Origin: Streptomyces tsukubensis
GTDB lineage: Bacteria > Actinomycetota > Actinomycetes > Streptomycetales > Streptomycetaceae
Reading direction: 5' to 3'
DNA: 64,000 nucleotides
Assembly (NCBI RefSeq): GCF_003932715.1
Contig: NZ_CP020700.1
Coordinates: 3,866,501-3,930,500, forward strand
Made by a program: the position numbers and the translations under genes. Below, piece after piece: positions 43,923 to 52,919 of the stretch. The notes under the pieces were generated by a model. That model saw only the letters and a program-made list of their open reading frames with translations. It did no database searches and had not been told where the DNA came from. Within the stretch, counting starts at the first letter, position 1. Every line of letters starts with the position of its first letter.

Positions 43923-44016
43923 GGGACCAGGTCTACCAACCGCGGGCCTCGATGTCCGACGGCACCCGGGCGTTTATCCGATGCGCCGGGCCCGCGTACC
44001 GTGCTAGGCCATCTCC

Positions 44017-44535
44017 ATGGAAGATCTTGTGACCGAGCGACTCGTCCTGCATCCGCTGACCCCGGAAGAGGCCGGGCAGTTGGCGGAGGGCGTCCCGTTT
44101 CCCGGAGCGGCGTGGGCACCGGGCTACCCCATGACGGACGACCGCTCCGCGGCCCGCCGCTTTCTCGACACCCGCACCCGTGCCACCGCCGGCCGTCCGC
44201 ACCCCGGCGCCTTCGAGATACGGCTCCGCTCCGACGGACGGGCGATCGGCGGGGTGGACTTCCACGGCCCCGCCGACAGCACCGGCAGCGTCACCGTCGG
44301 CTACGGGCTGATCCCCTCGGCCCGGGGCCGCGGCTATGCCTCCGAGGCCCTCCGCGCCGTCCTCGCCCATGCCCGCGCCCTCGGCATCACCCGGGTCAAG
44401 GGCGATGCCGACCACAACAACACCCCGTCCCACCATGTGATGACCGCCGCGGGCATGCATCTGACCGGCGAGGACCACCGCGTCCGCTACTACGAGACAG
44501 CCTGGCACCGGACCGGTCCGGACACCCCGGGGTGA
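44017..44535 (+). CDS. GNAT-family acetyltransferase (RimJ/RimL type)
   Basis: 172 residues. N-terminal TERLVLHPLTPEEA is the usual start of RimJ/L-type enzymes; the acetyl-CoA loop is in YGLIPSARGRGYASEALRAVL, and GDADHNNTPSHHVMTAAGM corresponds to the conserved N-x-x-S-x-x-x-x-x-x-GF region. It could acetylate a protein N-terminus or a small amine. Convergent with dnaB, with the stop codons abutting (44535/44536) and no room for a terminator. Confidence 0.83.
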   Translation: MEDLVTERLVLHPLTPEEAGQLAEGVPFPGAAWAPGYPMTDDRSAARRFLDTRTRATAGRPHPGAFEIRLRSDGRAIGGVDFHGPADSTGSVTVGYGLIPSARGRGYASEALRAVLAHARALGITRVKGDADHNNTPSHHVMTAAGMHLTGEDHRVRYYETAWHRTGPDTPG

Positions 44536-46032
44536 TCAGGTCTGGGCCATGTCCACGAAGCGGGAGTAGTGGCCCTGGAAGGCGACCGTGATCGTGGCCG
44601 TCGGACCGTTACGGTGCTTGGCGACGATCAGGTCGGCCTCTCCTGCGCGGGGGGATTCCTTCTCGTAGGCGTCCTCGCGGTGCAGCAGGATCACCATGTC
44701 CGCGTCCTGCTCGATGGAACCCGATTCACGCAGGTCGGAGACCATGGGCTTCTTGTCGGTGCGCTGCTCGGGGCCACGGTTCAGCTGGGAGAGCGCGATC
44801 ACCGGAAGCTCCAGCTCCTTCGCCAGCAGCTTGAGGTTACGCGACATGTCCGAGACCTCCTGCTGACGGCTCTCGGCCCGTTTGGAACCGCCGGACTGCA
44901 TCAGCTGGAGGTAGTCGATGACGACCAGCCGGAGGTCGTTGCGCTGTTTCAGCCGACGGCACTTGGCGCGGATCTCCATCATCGAGAGATTGGGGGAGTC
45001 GTCGATGTACAGCGGTGCCTGGGAGACGTCCGGCATCCGGCGGGCCAGCCGGGTCCAGTCGTCGTCGGTCATGGTGCCGGAGCGCATATGGTGCAGCGCG
45101 ACCCGGGCCTCCGCCGACAGCAGACGCATCGCGATCTCGTTGCGCCCCATTTCGAGGGAGAAGATGACGCTCGGCAGATTGTTCTTGATGGACGCGGCCC
45201 GGGCGAAGTCCAGCGCCAGGGTGGACTTTCCCATGGCAGGACGGGCCGCGATGACGATCATCTGACCGGGGTGGAGTCCGTTCGTCAGCGAGTCGAAGTC
45301 CGTGAAACCGGTCGGCACCCCGGTCATCTCGCCGCTGCGGGAGCCGATCGCCTCGATCTCGTCGAGCGCGCCCTCCATGATGTCCCCGAGGGGGAGGTAG
45401 TCCTCGCTGGTCCGCTGCTCGGTGACGGCGTAGATCTCGGCCTGGGCGGAGTTGACGATCTCGTCGACGTCGCCGTCCGCCGCATATCCCATCTGGGTGA
45501 TCTTGGTGCCCGCCTCCACGAGCCGGCGCAGCACCGCCCGCTCGTGGACGATCTCCGCGTAGTACGAGGCGTTGGCGGCGGTGGGGACCGACTGAACCAG
45601 GGTGTGGAGGTAGGACGCTCCGCCGACCCGGGTGATCTCACCGCGTTTGACCAGTTCGGCAGCGACCGTGATCGGGTCAGCGGGCTCCCCGCGGGCGTAC
45701 AGGTCGAGAATCGCCGTATAGACGGTCTCATGGGCGGGCCGGTAGAAGTCGTGCCCCTTGATGATCTCCACGACGTCCGCGATGGCGTCCTTGGAGAGCA
45801 GCATGCCGCCCAGCACCGACTGCTCGGCGTCCAGGTCCTGGGGCGGCACCCGCTCGAAACCTCCGCCGCCACCGTCCCAGCCACCGCCGTCCCGGCCGCG
45901 GTCGTGCTGGTCGTCCCGGCCGCCACGGCGGTCAGGGCCGCGGTCGTCACGGCGGGAACGGGAGACGGGCAGACGGTCGCCGGGGATTCCGTCGGCCGCC
46001 CACGGGTCGTCCAAGGGCTCGGAAATGCTCAC
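44536..46032 (-). CDS. dnaB: Replicative DNA helicase DnaB
   Basis: 498 residues from the GTG at 46032 (GGAGGAAGG upstream); the open frame reaches 46167 without family sequence. Hexameric 5'-3' helicase of the replisome. A Gly/Asp/Arg-rich lead (about 60 residues) precedes the N-terminal collar (PPQDLDAEQSVLGGMLLS). The RecA-like motor has Walker A ARPAMGKST (about 258-268), Walker B LRLVVIDYLQLM and the DNA-binding LNRGPEQRTDKKPMVSDLRESG. No intein interrupts it. Its upstream region carries DnaA boxes. Confidence 0.97.
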   Translation of the reverse strand: MSISEPLDDPWAADGIPGDRLPVSRSRRDDRGPDRRGGRDDQHDRGRDGGGWDGGGGGFERVPPQDLDAEQSVLGGMLLSKDAIADVVEIIKGHDFYRPAHETVYTAILDLYARGEPADPITVAAELVKRGEITRVGGASYLHTLVQSVPTAANASYYAEIVHERAVLRRLVEAGTKITQMGYAADGDVDEIVNSAQAEIYAVTEQRTSEDYLPLGDIMEGALDEIEAIGSRSGEMTGVPTGFTDFDSLTNGLHPGQMIVIAARPAMGKSTLALDFARAASIKNNLPSVIFSLEMGRNEIAMRLLSAEARVALHHMRSGTMTDDDWTRLARRMPDVSQAPLYIDDSPNLSMMEIRAKCRRLKQRNDLRLVVIDYLQLMQSGGSKRAESRQQEVSDMSRNLKLLAKELELPVIALSQLNRGPEQRTDKKPMVSDLRESGSIEQDADMVILLHREDAYEKESPRAGEADLIVAKHRNGPTATITVAFQGHYSRFVDMAQT

Positions 46033-46182
46033 CCGGGCCACCTTCCTCCCGTCCGCTGAGCGGACCTCGCCGTGCCCCTTCTTTCTACGGCACAGCACTG
46101 ACAAATCGAGTGGCCCGACCCGGCTTCCGGCGCGTCGAGCAACGGTCCACGTTAGGCCGCTCGCCACCGTCAGCCAATCTGG

Positions 46183-46445
46183 TTATCCACAGGCCATGTG
46201 GATGAGCGACCAGATGCTGTGGGTAACTCCCCGGAACCTGTGCACGGACCGGGGGACAGCACTGTGGACAACCAGGGCCTCTCCGCGAGAGACCAGCCTT
46301 GACCTGCACTTTTTCCATCCACGGGCTGTGGGGGAGAAAAAGTTTCCCAACCGGAGCACGAACGGAACAAACGGCCCAGCGCCAAGCCGTCACCCTCAGT
46401 AGAGGTAAGGATCACAGATCACTTGCATCTCTTACCTGTGGACGA
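46183..46445. promoter_or_regulatory. Group of DnaA boxes between dnaB and the MATE gene
   Basis: TTATCCACA (46183-46191, plus); on the minus strand TCATCCACA (46197-46205), the weak TTACCCACA (46218-46226), TTGTCCACA (46263-46271, perfect) and TCGTCCACA (46437-46445). The last one ends 1 bp before the -10 element of the MATE gene. The 425-bp gap between the two start codons contains no other gene. Confidence 0.65.
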
Positions 46446-46446
46446 T

Positions 46447-46452
46447 TACCTT
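46447..46452 (+). promoter_or_regulatory. -10 element of leaderless MATE-gene promoter
   Basis: TACCTT, 6 nt before the ATG at 46459; no ribosome site. An upstream in-frame start at 46423 is rejected for this reason. Confidence 0.45.
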
Positions 46453-46458
46453 GTGCAT

Positions 46459-47796
46459 ATGACCCAGGCCTCCGCACCGCCGAAGGCGATCCGGCGACGC
46501 CATGACCGAGAGATCATCACCCTCGCCGTTCCCGCGTTCGGCGCCCTGGTCGCCGAACCCCTCTTCGTCATGGTCGACAGTGCGATCGTCGGCCATCTCG
46601 GCACCGCCCAGCTCGCGGGGCTCGCCATCGCCGCCGCTCTGCTGATGACCGCGGTGAGCGTCTTCGTCTTCCTCGCCTACGCCACCACATCCGCCGTGGC
46701 CCGCCGGGTCGGGGCCGGTGATCTGCCGGGGGCGATCCGCCAGGGCATGGACGGCATCTGGCTCGCGGTCATCCTGGGCGCGGCCGTCGTTGCCGTGACC
46801 TTCCCGCTCGCCCCCCGGGTCATCGACGCCTTCGGAGCCTCCGACACCGCCTTCCCCTACGCCGTCACCTATCTGCGCATCTCCCTCATCGGCATCCCCG
46901 CCATGCTGATCGTGCTGGCCGCCACCGGAGTGCTCCGCGGCCTCCAGGACACCCGCACCCCGCTCTATGTCGCGGTCGGCGGCTTCAGTGCCAATGCGGT
47001 ACTGAACGTTCTGCTCGTCTACGGAGCCGGCTTCGGAATCGCCGGATCCGCCTGGGGCACCGTGATCGCCCAGTACGCCATGGCCGTGGCCTATCTGGTC
47101 GTCGTCGTCCGGGGCGCCCGACGGCACCGGGCCCCGCTCCGCCCCGATGCCGCGGGCATACGGGCCAGCGCACGGGCCGGGGTCCCCCTGCTGATCCGTA
47201 CGCTGTCCCTGCGCGCCGTCCTGATGATCGCCACCGCCGTCGCCGCCCGCCTGGGCGACACCGAGATCGCCGCCCATCAGATCGTGCTCTCCCTCTGGAG
47301 CCTCACGGCCTTCGCCCTGGACGCCATCGCCATAGCCGGCCAGGCGATCATCGGCCGCTACCTGGGAGCCGGAGACACCGAGGGAGCCCGCCAGGTCGGC
47401 CGCCGGATGGTGCAGTGGGGCCTGGTCTCGGGAATGGTCTTCGGGCTGCTGCTGGTACTGCTGCGCCCGCTCTTCCTGCCCCTGTTCAGCAGCGATCCCG
47501 CCGTCCACGATGCGCTGCTGACCGCCCTGCTGGTCATGGCGCTCACCCAGCCGGTCGCCGGGATCGTCTTCGTCCTCGACGGCGTTCTCATGGGAGCCGG
47601 GGACGGCCCCTATCTCGCCGGAGCCATGTTGGTGACCCTGGCAGTCTTCGCCCCGGTCGCCCTGCTGATCCCCGTCTTCGGCGGAGGTCTCACCGCCCTG
47701 TGGTGGGCAATGGGCCTGATGATGGCCGTACGGATGGCAACGCTCTGGGTACGGACCCGCTCCGGGCGCTGGCTCGTCACGGGAGCAACCCGCTGA
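46459..47796 (+). CDS. MATE-family efflux transporter (DinF type)
   Basis: 445 residues, twelve membrane spans. Opens with the conserved REIITLAVPAFGALVAEPLFVMVDSAIVGHLGTAQLAGL; the matching mid-protein repeat starts near AGVPLLIRTLSLRAVLMIATAVAARLGDTEIAAHQI. MATE pumps export drugs or metabolites using Na+ or H+. Divergent from dnaB, with DnaA boxes in the shared upstream region, and followed within 7 bp by a parS site. Confidence 0.9.
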   Translation: MTQASAPPKAIRRRHDREIITLAVPAFGALVAEPLFVMVDSAIVGHLGTAQLAGLAIAAALLMTAVSVFVFLAYATTSAVARRVGAGDLPGAIRQGMDGIWLAVILGAAVVAVTFPLAPRVIDAFGASDTAFPYAVTYLRISLIGIPAMLIVLAATGVLRGLQDTRTPLYVAVGGFSANAVLNVLLVYGAGFGIAGSAWGTVIAQYAMAVAYLVVVVRGARRHRAPLRPDAAGIRASARAGVPLLIRTLSLRAVLMIATAVAARLGDTEIAAHQIVLSLWSLTAFALDAIAIAGQAIIGRYLGAGDTEGARQVGRRMVQWGLVSGMVFGLLLVLLRPLFLPLFSSDPAVHDALLTALLVMALTQPVAGIVFVLDGVLMGAGDGPYLAGAMLVTLAVFAPVALLIPVFGGGLTALWWAMGLMMAVRMATLWVRTRSGRWLVTGATR

Positions 47797-47802
47797 GCCA
47801 CT

Positions 47803-47816
47803 GTTTCACGTGAAAC
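47803..47816. promoter_or_regulatory. parS site (ParB-binding)
   Basis: Perfect GTTTCACGTGAAAC, 6 bp after the MATE stop, between convergent genes. Confidence 0.93.
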
Positions 47817-47885
47817 GGCAGACGCCCGACGGATCCCCCGGTGCCCCACCGGCAGGCGCACCGGACAGGACTCCGAACAGCGCAA

Positions 47886-47912
47886 AGGGCCGTACCCAGC
47901 GGGTACGGCCCT
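47886..47912. terminator. Terminator of the ribosomal operon
   Basis: AGGGCCGTACCC (47886-47897) pairs perfectly with 47901-47912 over a 3-nt loop. On the minus strand it is followed by TTTGCG. It lies 25 bp after the rplI stop. Confidence 0.88.
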
Positions 47913-47937
47913 CTGTCTGCTCAGTCAAAGACTGCCG

Positions 47938-48384
47938 TCAGCCGGCGACGACCTCGACACCGAGCTTGGCGTCGACCTCGGGGTGCAGACGCACGGACAC
48001 CTGGTGCGAGCCCAGGGTCTTGATCGGCGAACCGAGCTCGACACGGCGCTTGTCGACCTCCGGGCCACCGGCGGTCTTGATCGCCGAGGCGATGTCGGCC
48101 GGGGTCACGGAGCCGAAGAGACGGCCGGCGTCGCCGGAGCGAACAGCCAGACGCACCTTCACGGCCTCAAGCTTGGCCTTGACCTCGTTGGCCTGCTCGA
48201 TGGTCGCGATCTCGTGGATCTTGCGGGCGCGGCGGATCTGCGCCACGTCCTTCTCGCCGCCCTTGGTCCAGCGGATCGCGAAACCGCGCGGGACCAGGTA
48301 GTTGCGAGCGTATCCGTCCTTGACCTCGACGACGTCTCCCGCGGCACCGAGCCCGGAGACTTCCTGGGTGAGGATGATCTTCAT
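47938..48384 (-). CDS. rplI: Large-subunit ribosomal protein bL9
   Basis: 148 residues. N-terminal domain [36 protein letters not shown] is the L9 signature, followed by the long connecting helix ([21 protein letters not shown]) and the C-terminal RNA-binding domain ending in LGVEVVAG. Last gene of the rpsF-ssb-rpsR-rplI operon, 18 bp after rpsR, with a strong terminator behind it. Confidence 0.97.
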   Translation of the reverse strand: MKIILTQEVSGLGAAGDVVEVKDGYARNYLVPRGFAIRWTKGGEKDVAQIRRARKIHEIATIEQANEVKAKLEAVKVRLAVRSGDAGRLFGSVTPADIASAIKTAGGPEVDKRRVELGSPIKTLGSHQVSVRLHPEVDAKLGVEVVAG

Positions 48385-48402
48385 TGTGCGGTCACCCTTC
48401 CC

Positions 48403-48639
48403 TTATCGCGCGGTGGACGTGTAGGGCAGCAGCGCCATCTCACGGCTGTTCTTCACGGCCGTGGCGACGTCACGCTGGTGCTGCGTGCAGTTGCCGGTAA
48501 CGCGGCGGGCACGGATCTTGCCGCGGTCGGAAATGTACTTCCGCAGCATGTTCGTGTCCTTGTAGTCCACGTACACGGTCTTGTCCTTGCAGAACGCGCA
48601 GACCTTCTTCTTCGGCTTGCGCACAGGCGGCTTCGCCAT
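48403..48639 (-). CDS. rpsR: Small-subunit ribosomal protein bS18, zinc-type
   Basis: 78 residues. CAFCKDK and GNCTQHQ give the Cys residues of the zinc-binding (C+) form; [17 protein letters not shown] is the S18 signature. Streptomycetes often have a second, zinc-independent copy under Zur control elsewhere; this one, in the housekeeping operon, is the zinc form. It lies 66 bp after ssb. Confidence 0.96.
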   Translation of the reverse strand: MAKPPVRKPKKKVCAFCKDKTVYVDYKDTNMLRKYISDRGKIRARRVTGNCTQHQRDVATAVKNSREMALLPYTSTAR

Positions 48640-48705
48640 GGTGTATCTCCTGTGTGATCAAGAATGGGGAGTAACGAGCACCCCTGGTGTCCCGGCGCGG
48701 GACGC

Positions 48706-49311
48706 CTAGAAGGGGGGCTCGTCCGAGTAGCCGCCGCCGGAGTTGCCGGAAGCGTTGGAGCCGCCGGAGTTTCCACCCCAGTTGCCTCCGCCGCCCTGCT
48801 GACCGCCGCCGGAGGGAGCACCGGTGGCCCAGGGGTCGTCGGCGGGAGCCCCACCGCCCTGCTGGCCGCCGGGGCCGGAGCCCCAGTTGCCGCCACCCTG
48901 CTGGCCACCGCCGTAGCCACCACCCTGACCACCCTGACCACCGCGACCGGCGGTCTTGGTGACCTTGGCCGTGGCGTTCCGGAGGCTGGGGCCGACTTCC
49001 TCGACATCCAGCTCGAAGACCGTGCGCTTCACACCTTCGCGGTCCTCGTAGGACCGCTGCTTCAGCCGGCCCTGCACGACGACACGCATGCCGCGCTGGA
49101 GCGACTCGGCGACGTTCTCCGCCGCCTGCCGCCAGACCGAGCAGGTCAGGAACAGGCTCTCGCCGTCCTTCCACTCATTGGTCTGACGGTCGAAGGTGCG
49201 CGGGGTGGACGCGACACGGAACTTCGCGACCGCCGCACCGGAGTTGGTGAAGCGCAGCTCGGGGTCGTCGACGAGATTGCCGACGACCGTGATGACGGTC
49301 TCGCCTGCCAT
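48706..49311 (-). CDS. ssb: Single-stranded DNA-binding protein
   Basis: 201 residues. OB fold at residues 1-110 ([56 protein letters not shown]). The linker (about 120-195) is nearly all Gly, Gln, Asn and Ser. The tip SDEPPF is the acidic tail that recruits replication and repair proteins. Embedded in the ribosomal operon between rpsF and rpsR, as in other bacteria. Confidence 0.97.
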   Translation of the reverse strand: MAGETVITVVGNLVDDPELRFTNSGAAVAKFRVASTPRTFDRQTNEWKDGESLFLTCSVWRQAAENVAESLQRGMRVVVQGRLKQRSYEDREGVKRTVFELDVEEVGPSLRNATAKVTKTAGRGGQGGQGGGYGGGQQGGGNWGSGPGGQQGGGAPADDPWATGAPSGGGQQGGGGNWGGNSGGSNASGNSGGGYSDEPPF

Positions 49312-49382
49312 GGGTGAACCTCTCGGCGGGGATTGCTTGGCTGCTTGCTGCTACTCGAACCCTTTGACCTCTGAGCGGATGC

Positions 49383-49673
49383 TCAGTGGGTCTCGGGGCG
49401 GAGGACCTTGGTCCGGAGGACCGACTCGTTCAGGTTCATCTGGCGGTCGAGCTCCTTGACGACCGCAGGCTCGGCCTGCAGGTCGATGACCGAGTAGATG
49501 CCCTCGGGCTTCTTCTTGATCTCGTACGAGAGACGACGACGGCCCCAGGTGTCGACCTTCTCGACCTTTCCGTTGCCCTCACGGACGACGGAGAGGAAGT
49601 TCTCGATCAGGGGGGCGACAGCGCGCTCCTCCAGATCGGGGTCGAGGATGACCATCACCTCGTAGTGACGCAT
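49383..49673 (-). CDS. rpsF: Small-subunit ribosomal protein bS6
   Basis: 96 residues from the ATG at 49673, with the conserved [17 protein letters not shown] start; AAAGGAGGTGG lies just upstream on the minus strand. The family sequence [25 protein letters not shown] is complete. First gene of the operon; bS6 pairs with bS18 on the ribosome platform. The longer open frame to 49955 is not used. Confidence 0.97.
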   Translation of the reverse strand: MRHYEVMVILDPDLEERAVAPLIENFLSVVREGNGKVEKVDTWGRRRLSYEIKKKPEGIYSVIDLQAEPAVVKELDRQMNLNESVLRTKVLRPETH

Positions 49674-49836
49674 GTGGAACCCACCTCCTTTGGACTCAGC
49701 GGCCACGGTCGTTCCGTGGCAGGAGGGTCGTGATGCGTTGTTGCAACGGTGTCGAGTAAAGCAGGGCCCACTGACACTCACCGGCCGTCTATGCCGGATC
49801 GGTCGGCAGCCTGGGCCGACACCGCGCAGACCGTTC

Positions 49837-49866
49837 AGAGTACCCGGAGAGGTGCTTGCGGTTGAA
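49837..49866 (-). promoter_or_regulatory. Predicted promoter of the rpsF operon
   Basis: On the minus strand TTCAAC (49866-49861), 18 bp, TACTCT (49842-49837). It would give a leader of about 155 nt, long enough for autoregulation by bS6-bS18, which is known in other bacteria. Confidence 0.4.
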
Positions 49867-49953
49867 ATCCGGCGGCCGGGGGGCGCAATCTGTACACATC
49901 GGGTGTGCGCGGCACTACGAAGCGCCGCGCTCGGCAACGCCAGGAGGTGCCGC

Positions 49954-50262
49954 ATGGCACAGGCAGTGCGACGTCAGACATCCCTCTTCGCCACGGACGG
50001 CAAGCCTCATCCCCTTCAGGACACCCTGGCCGGGGTGACCCTGGTCCTGGGCGTGCTGGCCTTTGTGTCGTCGTGGTTCCCCTCCCTCCATCTGCTCAGC
50101 TCATGGACGGGCCTGATCGGCACCCTCACGGGCGGCTACGGACAGTTCATCTCCGCGACGACCCGTGAACGTTTCATCCTGATCCTGGGGCTCGGGGCAT
50201 CCGCCGCGGGCTTCTTCCTGGGCATGGCGCACGGCGGCCTCTTCGGCGGTCTCATCGGCTGA
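49954..50262 (+). CDS. Small three-span membrane protein
   Basis: 102 residues; the ribosome site AGGAGGTG (49942-49949) is near perfect and fixes the start. Hydrophobic segments: [39 protein letters not shown] and [24 protein letters not shown]. It lies between the divergent rpsF operon and femX and is conserved there, from memory, in Streptomyces. Function unknown. A strong hairpin follows. Confidence 0.78.
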   Translation: MAQAVRRQTSLFATDGKPHPLQDTLAGVTLVLGVLAFVSSWFPSLHLLSSWTGLIGTLTGGYGQFISATTRERFILILGLGASAAGFFLGMAHGGLFGGLIG

Positions 50263-50282
50263 CCGCCGCCGGGCGCCACCAC

Positions 50283-50317
50283 GGCCGGGGTACCGGTGAT
50301 CCACCGGCACCCCGGCC
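50283..50317 (+). terminator. Terminator after the small membrane protein gene
   Basis: GGCCGGGGT-A-CCGGTG (50283-50298) pairs with 50302-50317 with a single mismatch and a 3-nt loop, 20 bp after the stop. The rest of the gap to femX (50318-50571) shows no gene. Confidence 0.8.
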
Positions 50318-50571
50318 CCCCGTCCGTTCACAGCCCGGACCGCCGGCGCCCCGCGTTCCCCCGGCGGCCCCGCGCCCGCGGGCACGCAAGATCCAACAAG
50401 AGCCGGGCCGGGCGGGTCCGGCGTCCAGTGGATCACCCCAACGGCCGACGGGCCACGTCGAACAGCGACATCGAACGTGCCCATTCGGGGCGCTCCTCCA
50501 GCCCAGTAGGCTTCGGCGCGAGAGCCGGAGCCCCTGACCCATGGGGACACACCTGCCGAGGAGCGCCCCAT

Positions 50572-51690
50572 ATGAGCCTGACACTGAGGACCATCAGCCG
50601 AGAGCAGCATCTGGCGTACATCCAGTCTCTGCCGTCGGCAAGCCACTGCCAGGTCCCCGCGTGGTCGGACGTGAAGACCGAGTGGCGCTCGGAGAACCTG
50701 GGCTGGTTCGACAAGCACGGTCAGCTCGTGGGTGCCGGACTGGTTCTCTACCGCCAGCTGCCCAAGATCAAGCGGTACCTCGCGTATCTCCCCGAGGGTC
50801 CGGTCATCAACTGGTACGCCCCCAATCTGGACGACTGGCTGCAGCCGATGCTCGCCCACCTCAAGCAGCAGGGCGCCTTCTCCGTGAAGATGGGCCCGCC
50901 GGTCGTCATCCGCCGCTGGGACGCCCCCGCCATCAAGGCCGGTATCCAGGACCCCGATGTCAAGCGGCTGCGGGACGTCGAGGCGACGCATATCGAGCCC
51001 CGCGCCTTCGAGGTCGCCGACCGGCTGCGCAAGATGGGCTGGCAGCAGGGCGAGGACGGCGGTGCCGGCTTCGGTGACGTCCAGCCCCGCTACGTCTACC
51101 AGGTGCCGCTGGCCAACCGCTCCCTCGACGACGTCCTCAAGGGCTTCAACCAGCTCTGGCGCCGGAACATCAAGAAGGCCGAGAAGGCCGGGGTCGAGGT
51201 CGTCCAGGGCGGCTACTACGACCTGGAGGAGTGGCAGCGGCTGTACGAGATCACCGCGGTGCGCGACCGGTTCCGCCCGCGCCCGCTCTCGTACTTCCAG
51301 CGGATGTGGACCGTCCTCAACAACGAGGACCCCAACCGCATGCGCCTCTATTTCGCGCGGCACAACGGCGTCAACCTGTCCGCGGCGACGATGCTCGTCG
51401 TCGGCGGCCACGTCTGGTACTCCTACGGGGCTTCCGACAACATCGGCCGTGAGGTCCGGCCCTCGAACGCGATGCAGTGGCGGATGCTCCGCGACGCCTA
51501 TGCCATGGGCGCCACCGTCTACGACCTGCGCGGCATCAGCGACTCCCTCGACGAGACCGACCATCTCTTCGGCCTCATCCAGTTCAAGGTCGGCACCGGC
51601 GGCGAGGCCGTCGAGTACGTCGGGGAGTGGGACTTCCCGCTCAACAAGCTGCTGCACAAGGCCCTGGACATGTATATGTCGCGCCGCTGA
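50572..51690 (+). CDS. femX: FemX-type peptidoglycan branch ligase
   Basis: 372 residues; ATG with GAGGAG about 8 nt upstream. FemABX proteins use aminoacyl-tRNA to add amino acids to lipid II; in Streptomyces FemX adds the first glycine to the LL-diaminopimelate side chain. Two GNAT-like halves: N-terminal SHCQVPAWSDVKTEWRSENLGW and LAYLPEGPVINW, C-terminal FNQLWRRNIKKAEKAGVEV, HVWYSYGASDNIGREVRPSN and YDLRGISDSLDE. The subtype is inferred from remembered synteny. An alanine-racemase-like gene follows after a terminator. Confidence 0.88.
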   Translation: MSLTLRTISREQHLAYIQSLPSASHCQVPAWSDVKTEWRSENLGWFDKHGQLVGAGLVLYRQLPKIKRYLAYLPEGPVINWYAPNLDDWLQPMLAHLKQQGAFSVKMGPPVVIRRWDAPAIKAGIQDPDVKRLRDVEATHIEPRAFEVADRLRKMGWQQGEDGGAGFGDVQPRYVYQVPLANRSLDDVLKGFNQLWRRNIKKAEKAGVEVVQGGYYDLEEWQRLYEITAVRDRFRPRPLSYFQRMWTVLNNEDPNRMRLYFARHNGVNLSAATMLVVGGHVWYSYGASDNIGREVRPSNAMQWRMLRDAYAMGATVYDLRGISDSLDETDHLFGLIQFKVGTGGEAVEYVGEWDFPLNKLLHKALDMYMSRR

Positions 51691-51697
51691 TCCCGGC

Positions 51698-51739
51698 GGG
51701 ACCACCGGCGCCCCGGGCGCTTCCGCCGCCGGTGGTCCC
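51698..51739 (+). terminator. Terminator of femX
   Basis: GGGACCACCGGCG (51698-51710) pairs perfectly with 51727-51739 around a 16-nt loop, 8 bp after the stop. Confidence 0.82.
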
Positions 51740-51828
51740 CACCCCGTAACCTCGTAGATCACGCGATCCCCCCGTTTCTGTCCACACCTTCGATACACCG
51801 CAGCCACCAGAAAGGTTCCGGGCCGGCC

Positions 51829-52860
51829 ATGGCGCTCTCCCTGTACGTCGACACCAACCGCTGGCGGATGCACCAGAAGTCGGTGACCGACCAGTTCCCC
51901 GGGCTCGTACCGGTCTGCAAGGGCAATGGATACGGCTTCGGACACGAGCGGCTGGCGGAGGAGGCGACCCGCTTCGGGTCCGACATGCTGGCCGTCGGCA
52001 CGACGTACGAGGCCGCCCGCATCAAGGACTGGTTCAGCGGCGATCTGCTGGTCCTCACGCCCTTCCGCCGTGGTGAGGAGCCGGTGCCGCTGCCGGACCG
52101 GGTGATCCGCTCCGTATCGTCGGTCGACGGGGTGCACGCCCTGGTCGGCGCCCGCGTGGTCATCGAGTGCATGAGCACCATGAAGCGCCACGGCGTCTCC
52201 GAGCAGGATCTGGCCCGGCTGACGACCGCCATCGACGATGTGCGGCTGGAGGGCTTCGCGCTCCATCTCCCGCTCGACCGCACCGACGGCTCCGACGCCG
52301 TCGAGGAGGTCATCACCTGGATGGACCGGCTGCGGTCCGCGCGGCTGCCCCTGCACACCATGTTCGTCAGCCATCTGCGCGCCGAGGAGCTGGCCAGGCT
52401 GCGCCAGCAGTTCCCCCAGACCCGGTTCCGGGCCCGGATCGGCACCCGCCTCTGGCTGGGCGACCACGATTCCACCGAATACCGCGGCTCCGTCCTCGAC
52501 GTCACCCCCGTCGCCAAGGGCGACCGGTTCGGCTACCGCCAGCAGAAGGCCGCGTCCGACGGCTGGCTGGTGGTCGTCGCCGGGGGTACGTCCCACGGCG
52601 TCGGCCTGGAGGCGCCCAAGGCGCTGCACGGGATGATGCCGCGGGCCAAGGGGGTCGCCCGGGCCGGTCTGGCGACCGTGAACCGCAATCTGTCGCCCTT
52701 CGTCTGGGCGGGCAAGCAGCGCTGGTTCGCCGAGCCGCCGCATATGCAGGTGTCGATTCTGTTCGTCCCGGCGGACGCGCAGGAGCCGCGGGTCGGCGAC
52801 GAGCTGGTGGCGCATCTGCGGCACACCACGACCCAGTTCGACCGCATCGTAGAGCGCTGA
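51829..52860 (+). CDS. Alanine-racemase-like PLP protein lacking the catalytic tyrosine
   Basis: 343 residues, slightly short for alanine racemase. The N-terminal TIM-barrel start is clear: LYVDTNRWRMHQKSVT, then VCKGNGYGFG with the PLP-binding Lys. In the C-terminal beta domain the place of the second catalytic residue (Tyr of GYADG in true racemases) reads AGGTSHGVGLE, and the CMDQ motif is replaced by HMQV. It may therefore bind PLP without racemising alanine. Streptomycetes have a standard alr elsewhere. Position next to femX suggests a wall-related role, which is an inference. Confidence 0.8.
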   Translation: MALSLYVDTNRWRMHQKSVTDQFPGLVPVCKGNGYGFGHERLAEEATRFGSDMLAVGTTYEAARIKDWFSGDLLVLTPFRRGEEPVPLPDRVIRSVSSVDGVHALVGARVVIECMSTMKRHGVSEQDLARLTTAIDDVRLEGFALHLPLDRTDGSDAVEEVITWMDRLRSARLPLHTMFVSHLRAEELARLRQQFPQTRFRARIGTRLWLGDHDSTEYRGSVLDVTPVAKGDRFGYRQQKAASDGWLVVVAGGTSHGVGLEAPKALHGMMPRAKGVARAGLATVNRNLSPFVWAGKQRWFAEPPHMQVSILFVPADAQEPRVGDELVAHLRHTTTQFDRIVER

Positions 52861-52880
52861 CCGGCATCCCCTGACGAAGC

Positions 52881-52915
52881 CGCCCCGGGAGCCGCGTACG
52901 GCAGCTCCCGGGGCG
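52881..52915. terminator. Bidirectional terminator
   Basis: CGCCCCGGGAGC (52881-52892) pairs perfectly with 52904-52915 and is followed by TCTCTT, between the convergent racemase-like and GT87 genes. Confidence 0.86.
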
Positions 52916-52919
52916 TCTC

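Noticed and set aside
44536..46032. Intein in DnaB
   Set aside because: The Walker A region and the rest of the helicase domain are continuous and of normal length.
46033..46167. N-terminal extension of DnaB
   Set aside because: A strong ribosome site precedes the GTG at 46032 and the extra residues match nothing in DnaB.
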